A stretch of 21,953 bases of DNA, from positions 1-21,953 of IMG/VR virus record IMGVR_UViG_3300018421_000252; one strand, given 5' to 3'. The position numbers were made by a program, and so were the translations under genes. Positions 1-7,900 of this stretch are shown one piece after another (positions within the stretch are counted from its first letter, which is position 1; each line of letters starts with the position of its first letter). The notes below the pieces were generated by a model. It was given only the letters and a program-made list of their open reading frames with translations, searched no databases and had not been told where the DNA came from. This stretch comes from a virus.

Positions 1-747
1 ACCGCCGCCTCCACCGCCACCTCGACCGTCACTTGGTGGTTGAGATCCTCTGTTTCCTCCGCGATAGCCGCCGCCACCGCCACCTGAACCTGATCTGTCG
101 CCTCCTGGACGACCACCATCCTGTCCATGAGGACCACTTCTTCCACCCTGTGTTCCACCTGGCGAGTTACCATTTTGACCATTACGGTCTCCACCGCCAC
201 CTGAGCCTGCTCCGCCACCTTCTTGGCCTGAACCGCCGCCGCCTCCGCCTGAAGCGTGTAGCATTGTGTTGTTATTTGGTGCTAGGAAGAATGTGCCAGC
301 ACCGCCGCCACCTCCTCCGCATGAACATCCGGAAGGACCAGCATTCATACCATTACCACCGCGACCTCTGCGTGGACCTCCTCCACCGCCTCCGCCACAG
401 CAGCCATTAATACAACCACCGTTGCCATTACCGCCACCGCCGCCGACGCTTACATAATATCTACCGTTTGAAACTGATATATTACCGTAGGCTGATTCCA
501 CGTATGATCCGCTGCCGCCTCTAGGACCACGACCGCCATTACCGCCGCCTGCTCCCCATGATAAAACTTCTACTGTTGCATCATCACCTGTATCACTAAT
601 GTCAAACTGTGTTCCTTGCTGTCCTGCGTATCTATGATATTTCCATGTTCTTCCACCGATAGTCTGTGTTCCAGTGGAACCACCATTGGCTACTAGTGGT
701 TTAAATCCGCCTCCACCTGCGCCTGCTAAAATATTATAGTGTGTCAT
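1..747 (-). CDS. Glycine-rich putative tail-fibre adhesin (C-terminus beyond window)
   Basis: The frame stays open from an ATG at 747 to the left edge, giving 249 residues without a stop; the C-terminus is missing. AGAGGA lies 8 nt before the ATG, and a late-type promoter (CATAAATAT) lies about 40 nt upstream. Residues 1-100 form an ordinary N-terminal part with a short motif WGAGGG at 64-69. From about 101 to 249 the protein is mostly glycine, in runs of 3-7 broken by N, S, R, P and D. Five cysteines sit in two clusters: C112, C116, C117 and C141, C143. Known family: polyglycine-rich distal adhesins of T4-like phages (the gp38 type of T2/T6/S16) fold glycine runs into packed polyglycine-II helices whose loops contact the receptor. 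The assignment to that class is inference from composition and from its place at the end of a fibre cassette. A glycine-rich virion protein with another role is possible. Confidence 0.8.
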   Translation of the reverse strand, partial: MTHYNILAGAGGGGFKPLVANGGSTGTQTIGGRTWKYHRYAGQQGTQFDISDTGDDATVEVLSWGAGGGNGGRGPRGGSGSYVESAYGNISVSNGRYYVSVGGGGGNGNGGCINGCCGGGGGGGPRRGRGGNGMNAGPSGCSCGGGGGGAGTFFLAPNNNTMLHASGGGGGGSGQEGGGAGSGGGGDRNGQNGNSPGGTQGGRSGPHGQDGGRPGGDRSGSGGGGGGYRGGNRGSQPPSDGRGGGGGGG

Positions 748-782
748 TTACAGTCCTCTTGCAATATATAATGTGCTACTAT

Positions 783-791
783 ATATTTATG
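783..791 (-). promoter_or_regulatory. T4-like late promoter, CATAAATAT
   Basis: The minus strand reads CATAAATAT, close to the T4 late element TATAAATA used by gp55-type sigma factors. It lies about 40 nt before the glycine-rich gene. The TAA stop codon of the 265-aa gene (789-787) is part of the element. The assignment rests on the match and on similar elements at four other gene-group boundaries here. Confidence 0.6.
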
Positions 792-1584
792 CTAGTCCAG
801 CACCGCTGGCAACAAAAGTGTTAGAACCAACACAAACAACAGTTACGAAACCTCTATTTTCAATAGATCTGTTAGCATTTCCGCCGTCACCAGCAAAATA
901 CATTGTAACACCAGAACCTCTGTTTAGTGAAATTGTTCCTGATCCATTGTTGTAAATTGATATACAATCTCCAACTGCAAACACGTTAGGTGGAACTGTT
1001 ACAGTGTTAGTCGTGCTAATGTGCTTGCCAGCATCACTTGCTACAAGAGTGTAGTTTCCGCCTTGTGAATTCTGCGGAACGTTTCTAATTTCACCCTTGG
1101 AATCGCTTAGGACTGTTCCTGTAAGTGTTCCCGTGCTAGGTTGGAATGTTAACTTGGTGCTAGATGTTCTAACATCAGTTAGGCTACCACTAGTTAGCGT
1201 GTTAAACAATACATAGTTTGTTGTAGCATCTGCTGTATTATCGGAAATTGCGGCACCCGGAGTGGCAAAAACTAAATTACCAGATCCGTCTGTTTGTAAA
1301 AACTGACTTGCAGATCCATCTACGGATGGCAACGTCCATACTAGATCGCTTGAAACTGTTGCTGGTGCTTGGAAACCAACATAGTTAGAATTATCAGCAT
1401 CTCCGAACCTAAGGTCGGACTGCGATGTCATTACGGTATTACCGCTTAAATTTAATATACCAGTTCCTGTCGGATCAATGGTAATGTTTTCGTTTTCCGC
1501 AGCAGTAAGCGTTGTAAGGTCTCCAACTTGAACACCTGATACGAACGGGCTACCTGCTAGTCCACCTCTTGTCGCTCTTCCCAT
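787..1584 (-). CDS. Tail-fibre-like virion structural protein, 265 aa
   Basis: This protein resembles the fibre or structural proteins that are numerous in marine T4-like phages. The N-terminus (MGRATRGG...) leads into a beta-rich repeat region with ILNLSGN at about 43-49, then a stretch with VGFQAPATVSSDLVWTLP followed by LQTDGSGNLVF at about 68-107, a recurring phage-fibre pattern. The C-terminal third (about 175-265) is a separate module beginning YTLVASDAGKHI and ending VASGAGLA, found from memory at the end of many marine phage structural proteins. No catalytic motif is visible. The start is supported by AAGGA about 10 nt upstream. The gene follows the 109-aa gene after 22 nt and probably shares its promoter at 1963. 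The structural role is well supported; its exact place in the particle is unknown. Confidence 0.85.
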   Translation of the reverse strand: MGRATRGGLAGSPFVSGVQVGDLTTLTAAENENITIDPTGTGILNLSGNTVMTSQSDLRFGDADNSNYVGFQAPATVSSDLVWTLPSVDGSASQFLQTDGSGNLVFATPGAAISDNTADATTNYVLFNTLTSGSLTDVRTSSTKLTFQPSTGTLTGTVLSDSKGEIRNVPQNSQGGNYTLVASDAGKHISTTNTVTVPPNVFAVGDCISIYNNGSGTISLNRGSGVTMYFAGDGGNANRSIENRGFVTVVCVGSNTFVASGAGLA

Positions 1585-1606
1585 TTTATCTACTTCCTTA
1601 TGTTAA

Positions 1607-1936
1607 TTAATTGGTAGCAGTTTCAATACCGTAAGCCACTGCTGAAACACCAGTTCCACTTACGTATACGGAAACAACTTTACCCGCGTCAACCACTATA
1701 CCAGTTCTTTCCAACACACCCTTTGCAGATATTTGAACATCAAATTCAATGAATTCGCTGTTTGCTGGGGTTGACGGTGGTGTAGCAGTAGTAATTGCCA
1801 CCCTTGCCGTTACTGTTGAGGAACCTCTGTTTAGTAGGTTTAAACTCAATACTGAGAACGTGTCAGCGGGACAAGTATACACATTTGTATATGTCGTTGC
1901 TGCCAAGTCCTGATTTCCAAGTCTTCCTGTTGCCAT
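1607..1936 (-). CDS. Small virion structural protein, 109 aa
   Basis: This is a short beta-rich protein beginning MATGRLGNQDLAA and ending YGIETATN. Proteins of this length and pattern (TVYTCPADTF near the start, KGVLERTG in the second half) are familiar among small structural or fibre-associated proteins of marine T4-like phages. The predicted fold would be a single beta-sandwich, similar in layout to the 110-aa and 122-aa proteins elsewhere in the window. No signal peptide or membrane segment is visible. GGAG lies 10 nt before the ATG. It is the first gene after the TATAAATA promoter at 1963 and is followed by the 265-aa fibre-like gene. It could be a fibre connector, a trimer-forming decoration protein or a small distal subunit. 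Confidence 0.85.
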   Translation of the reverse strand: MATGRLGNQDLAATTYTNVYTCPADTFSVLSLNLLNRGSSTVTARVAITTATPPSTPANSEFIEFDVQISAKGVLERTGIVVDAGKVVSVYVSGTGVSAVAYGIETATN

Positions 1937-1955
1937 TTTATTTGTTCTCCATAGT

Positions 1956-1963
1956 TATTTATA
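1956..1963 (-). promoter_or_regulatory. Canonical T4-like late promoter TATAAATA
   Basis: The minus strand reads GATATAAATAACT, with an exact TATAAATA. It lies 20 nt upstream of the 109-aa gene start, leaving a leader of roughly 10-15 nt. The TAA stop codon of the 2563-aa gene (1961-1959) lies inside the element. Confidence 0.75.
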
Positions 1964-4900
1964 TCAAAAAGTATTGGAATGCCAACGGAACGCCCGTTAC
2001 ACCCTTCTTGAACTCAACCGTTGCGTTAAATGTTATCGGTGATTGAGTAGTGGTTGTAATTACATTGTTAAAGATGTAAATCGAACCTGCCGTAACACTG
2101 TTCACGTTTAGAGCAGCACCACCGCCACCAATTTGTGAACTGATATATGCCTTAATTGCTCTCTGTGTTGGAACAACACTGTCACTGTTCTGTGTAAAGA
2201 ACGGATCTGTTGAGAATTCAGTAATACTTGCTGATCCTCCACCTAGTGTAACCTCACCCAGTGATAGTTCCTGTAGTCCTGAAATATTAAATGCATCAGC
2301 ATTCAATGTTGCAACACCAGTTGACTGTTCAATTGTAAACAAGTCACCAACTCTAAAGTTACCATCTTGGTCAGTTGACGTGTAGAACACTCTACCACCG
2401 TTACTGTCCTGTGTTTCCTTGGACTGATCTGGATCCTGCGTAGGAGTATTTGGATAGTTTGTTTCTGTGAAACTACCAGTTCCTATGTCTAAGAAGTCGT
2501 GTCCTGTCAATCTAACCTGAGAATATAGAATTCTTGTTGTTACAGTTGTTCCATCTGGTGGACTGTCAAACACTGTTATATCAGGTGCTACCTGGAAGAA
2601 TGCTGTGTATGAACCATCATATTGTCCAAGGAATGTTAATACCTGAACCAGTTTAAATACTCTGTCTGGTAAGTGGCTGAATACAACGTTTGAACCAACC
2701 GCTGGTCTTTCTGTTAATCTTCTTACAGCAACAAAACTACCGTCCTGGAAGAAGTCAGCATAACCGTCACCAGTATCAAGATCAGCACTTGCCGAAACAA
2801 ATCCTGTTCCTCTGTTAACGAATGATGGGTTAGCCAACACACCCTTACCAGTTCTTACTGTTGTAGGTGCTTCGTAAGTGTTGTTAGGATCAGTAATTGT
2901 GAGTGTTGGTGCACTTGTGTAACTTGATCCTGGTTCAATCATTCTAATTTGGAAGATCTTCTCGTCTGCAACAAATGCTCTTGCTCTCGCTGTAGCACCT
3001 GCCTTGGTTAAACTTGCAACGGTTCCTGATCCGGCTTCAACTGATACAAATTTACCATCCTGATCTGGATTACCAAATGCACTTGCTACGAAACCATTTG
3101 CACTTGTGCTTAGTGTTCTTGAAGTCCAAACAATACCGTCTTCTGATGTAGCACCAGTGTTATCAGTATCAGTTACTGCAAGGAAAACGCCCTGTCCGTA
3201 TTCAACATGCGTCCAATCCTTAGTTGCCGGAAGCGTAGTTTCTGTCCATGTAGCACCGTAGTCTATTGACACTGCTGCTAGTGTTCCAGTTGTGCTAGAA
3301 ACTGCAACGAATCTGTTGTTACCCCATACCACGCTATTCCAAGATGAGCTAGATAATCCTGTTCCAGCACTCCATGAAGCACCGTCATCATCCGAGTATG
3401 CAACGTCAGCATTGGTGTCCGAAATAACAACCCATCTGCCACCACCGTATGCAACGCTTGTCCATGTTCCAGTTGCTGGCAATGCGCCTGCAACAGCACT
3501 CCATGTAACGCCACCATCCAGCGTAATTGCTGCCTGTGTGGTTCCTGATTTGACTGCCATCCATTTACCGTCACCGTATGCAACGTCTGACCATGAACCT
3601 GTGCTTGGCAAGTTACCACCAGCACTCCAAGTAACACCGCCATCTATCGAATAAGCAGTGTCATCAACGCCAGTGCCGCCTGCTATTGCCACAACGTGTG
3701 CAGCATTAGGTGTTGCCTTACCAGCAATTGATGTAAATGATCCTACGCCTGTTGCGGTAAATGTATTTCCTAGTTGACCCACACCACCAATGGCATCCCA
3801 TGGTGTGTCACCCGTTTCAGTGATTGTGTATGATCTTCCTACCGTAAAGTTTCCTGCACTTTCTTCTGCTGTTAGTTTACCACCTGCAATTGCATTCCAA
3901 GTAGTTGAAACTGGTAGTGGAGTAGATGCTGACCAACTGTCTCCATCTGCGCTCAAGTTAATGGTATTACCACTTGCACTTGGCAGTGCAATAAAGTTAC
4001 CACCATCGCCATAACCACTAAAGTCAAATGCCTGAACAGCACCGTTAGCACTGTTTACAGATGTAATGGTAATTGTTAGATCGTTACTAGCCGTTCCATC
4101 TAGAGTAGATCCATTAATTGTAACGGTATCCAGTCTAGCATAGCCAGTTCCGCCTGTGTTAAGTGTTACAAGATATTTTGTTCCCTTCTTAACAATATCA
4201 AACGTAGCACCCGTTCCGCTTCCTGAAGTTGAACTCTGTGCTGTGTTAATATATGATGTATAGTGCGGAGCATATGTAACATCATCCCAAGTAGTCGATG
4301 TTGATAATGTTTTAGCATCCGAACTAAACGCAGGAGCAGTAAATGTTAATCTTGGTTCAATTGTGTAGGTTGATGAAGCATCCGGAGCAACAATTGTTGT
4401 TCCTGGAACTATATGATCCCATCCTGATGCACCCGTAGTTTCCTTGTTAACGGTTGCAATCTTGGTTCCTGAATTGTATGTTGCAATTATACCAAACTGT
4501 CCAACGCCTGTTCCGCCAGTAACGTAAATTTTCATGCCAACGTATGCTAGGCTTGATCTTGAATCAGTAGCAGCAATCGTAATTTGGCTTGTTGTTCCGC
4601 CCTGTGCAGTGTTTGATGCAGTAACATATCCAAAACCACCAAAGTTACCATCCGCTTCCGGAGCACCTGTTGAATCGTCTACGTTATCTGGTAATCTAAC
4701 GCTGTGAACAGCATCATCACGGAATTCGTCTGCTTCAATTACCTGTCCTGAACCAGCACCAAATATTCCCCATTCCGCTTCTGTGTATTCAATACCAGCA
4801 TTGTCAAATTCCAATTGTAATACTTCGTCAGCACCGTCAGTAAACACGCTACCAGCAACTGCCTCGTATTGGAATTTGTTATCAACTATTGAAGTTTGTG

Positions 4901-7900
4901 GAGTTTCATCAGGATCAAATCCTTCAGCAACCGAACCAAAGTCACCGTATGAGTTGTTACCATTAGTTCCTCTAATTCTACCACCTGCTTCTGCAAGATA
5001 ACCAATGTGTGAGTAGTATGTAAACACAGAAACAAGTTCTGCTCTACCCTTATTAGTAACCCAAGCACCAATACCGTCCGAAATTACCTGAGTAAAGTCG
5101 TTGGATACGATCGAATCATTACCGCCATTGTGCAGTGCGCCATCAATCTTCTGACCAACTGCTGCATTACCAAATGTAGTAACGCCCTGAACGTATGGTG
5201 AACGTGCAATAATCCATGTTCTAAAGTCTGCTGGTCCCCAACCTGGATCAAGTGAAACATAAGATCCAGCAGTTACTCTTGATGTTCCATAATCGTTTTC
5301 AGGTGTAAGATCACCGTTTAATCCGTCCAGTGTTTGGTTTCTAATACCAGTTCCGTTGCGAACATAATACATGTCCTCTTCGTGTGAACCAAGAGCAGCA
5401 TTTACATAGTATCTAGCAACATAGCGTGACTTGTAGTTTGAAGTCCATTGTAGATCCCATTTAAGTGCATCAATGTATGTGTCAACATCTCTTAGACATA
5501 ATGTTTCGTTGTAAACTAATTCAACGCCCATGCTTCCTGATGCCGTGGTTAGTGTGATAGCAGCAGTTGCATTTCTAACAACACCAATCTTGAATGTAGT
5601 TGAACTCACAACGTTCTGAACATAATATGTTGTGTCTGCATCTATTCCACCGAATGTAGTTCCAGTAAATTTAATTGCTGCATTTCTAACCAACCAACTA
5701 GTGTCTGATATTGTAATTAAATCAGTAGTTGCAGTTGTGTCTGTTGCAGTATCACTGTAAGTGTCATCGATGTATGCAGTAACTTCTGCCTTGATGAATG
5801 CTCTGTTTTGTTCTAGTTTTAATCTTGCGTAATCTCTAACACGCAGTTCAGTTTGACAAATCGCACCTTCGTCAGTTGCTGCAAAAATGATTGTGTCCAG
5901 AGTATCCATTAGTGTTGTTACTCTAGAATCAGCAGTTGCATCACTGTTTAGATATGTTGCAGTGTCTCCTGAAATTGTGTCTGCCAAATATTGATAAGCC
6001 GCTCTAGTCGCTGTTTTTTGGCTTAGTTCAAATACTTCTGTTGCACTGGATCTTAAGTAAGATTGTGCAGCAATAGTAGTAGCAAAATTACTGTTAAACA
6101 TAAAGTCAAACATTACTGCTTCAAGTATGATTCTAGTATCTCTTTCACACTTGGCAACATTGTATGTTAAACTAGGATACTGTGCAGCAATATAATTTGT
6201 TACCGCTGTAACAAGTGTTTCCTGCTGTGCATCCAGTGTTTCTGCTGCTGTAATTAATGCAGTTGTTGATGAAACACCATTTGTTGCTGCTGGCATTTGA
6301 ACCACGTGTGCTGGAACTGTTTGGCTCGCAGCATTTGTAATTGTCAGTGCCGATCCACCAAATGTTGTTGAAACAGTCAGTGTTGTGGAAGCAGGAGTAG
6401 ATACTACCCAGTATGTTAAATCTTTTGTTAGTTCATTTACAGTTTCTAACGGTATAAAAATATCACCTACACTTAATCCGTGTGCGGAAGAAGTTGTAAT
6501 TACGTTAGATGTAATGTCTGTAATTGTTACCGCAGGAAGATCTGCACCTGTAGAGTCACCAGCAATAGAATTATAAATTGTTTCTAGATTTGTCTGGACG
6601 GCACTAATGGCCCCTGCTGATGCAGCAGTGTCTCTATATTGTGGAACAGTGTCCTGGTTAGCAGTAACTAATCCGTTATTTAGAATTGTAGCAACAACAT
6701 TTTGCAATCTAAGGTGCATTGCAAGAGTTTCAGTCTTAATGCTATCAGGAATTAGTGAAGTTGAACTTTCGCCATCCCAGTATGCTCTTGCAGCAATCAC
6801 TGTTTGATAGTTGCCGCCATATGTTAAATCGTAAATTAATGCATCAACAATATGTCCAACATCTTCTTTTGTATCAGTCTTACCATATTTTAAGTTAGGA
6901 TAGTTAACAGTAAAGAATGCTACCATTTCTTCCTGTAGGAATCTTTTGTTTTCCTCAAGAAGTTTTCTAGCATCACCATAACCTACCAAGTAAGATGAAT
7001 TATAACCTGTTGGATCAGCCGATGAAACATTGTGTTTCGTTCCAAGTTTATAATCAGCACGCTGTTTCATTACACCAACTAGTTTTGACACTAGTGGGTT
7101 AGTTTCTGAATCATCTGCTGTTGGCCATGTTTGATCCTGTGTCTCAGTGTTTCCTGATGTAGGAGTAACTGAACCACCCGATACAACATTACCAATGAAT
7201 GACTCAATATGATTAAATGTGCCAATTGTGTAGAAAGAATCACTTACATCAAGATTTCTATCTGATGCAGCAGCAGCCTCAACTCTAGTTGATCTAATTT
7301 CATCACCTAGTATACAAGTCTCTGCAGGAACAATAATAGGTAATACTTCCTTGTATTGTCCAGCCTTAACATTAATTAAAACGTTAGGAACATTTCTTTC
7401 AGGTATTGCACTTGTGTCGCCTGCTGTAATAGTATCCGTAACTATTGCAAGCAACGATTGAATTGTTGTGTATACACCAGTTTCTGCTGTGTAGTCTGTG
7501 TTGATGTATTGTGCAGCAACAGCAGATGAGTCACTAGCATCCTGATAGATTGTATCAGGAGCGGTGTTGTTTAACACATTTCCAATAATAGTTTCTAAGT
7601 AAGCATAAGCAGCAGTTGACTGACTTGCTTCGTTGCTTAAACCAGCACCGTAAACAACATCCTCATCACCACTTGAAAATTCGCCGTCAGCACCAAGACC
7701 GCCCACAAAAGTAAGTGCAGCCGCTCTAGTTTTTAGGTTACCGCCGTGCGTGATATCCCAAATTAATCTGTCTATGATAAATCCAACGTCTCGTTCACAC
7801 TTGTATTCATCATAGTCAAATCCTGACCAAATGCCTGAACCGCCTGCGACCTGTGCTTCAATCCAACTTGAAGTTTCTCTTTGCAAGAAAACTCTGTTAA

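Noticed and set aside
33-410. Histidine- and leucine-rich plus-strand reading frame of 125 codons
   Set aside because: It is antisense to the low-complexity glycine-rich gene, has biased composition and no ribosome site.
8-440. Short CCGCC-rich repeats as a possible CRISPR or minisatellite
   Set aside because: The repeats follow codon triplets of glycine runs, are irregular, and lack the equal spacing of a CRISPR array.
266-457. Proline-rich plus-strand reading frame
   Set aside because: Its proline runs are the complement of the GGN glycine codons of the adhesin gene on the other strand. No ribosome site or promoter supports it.
3278-3654. Open frames of about 120 codons on both strands within the Asp-box region
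   Set aside because: They are out-of-frame shadows of the repetitive propeller DNA; the 2563-aa frame reads through without interruption.
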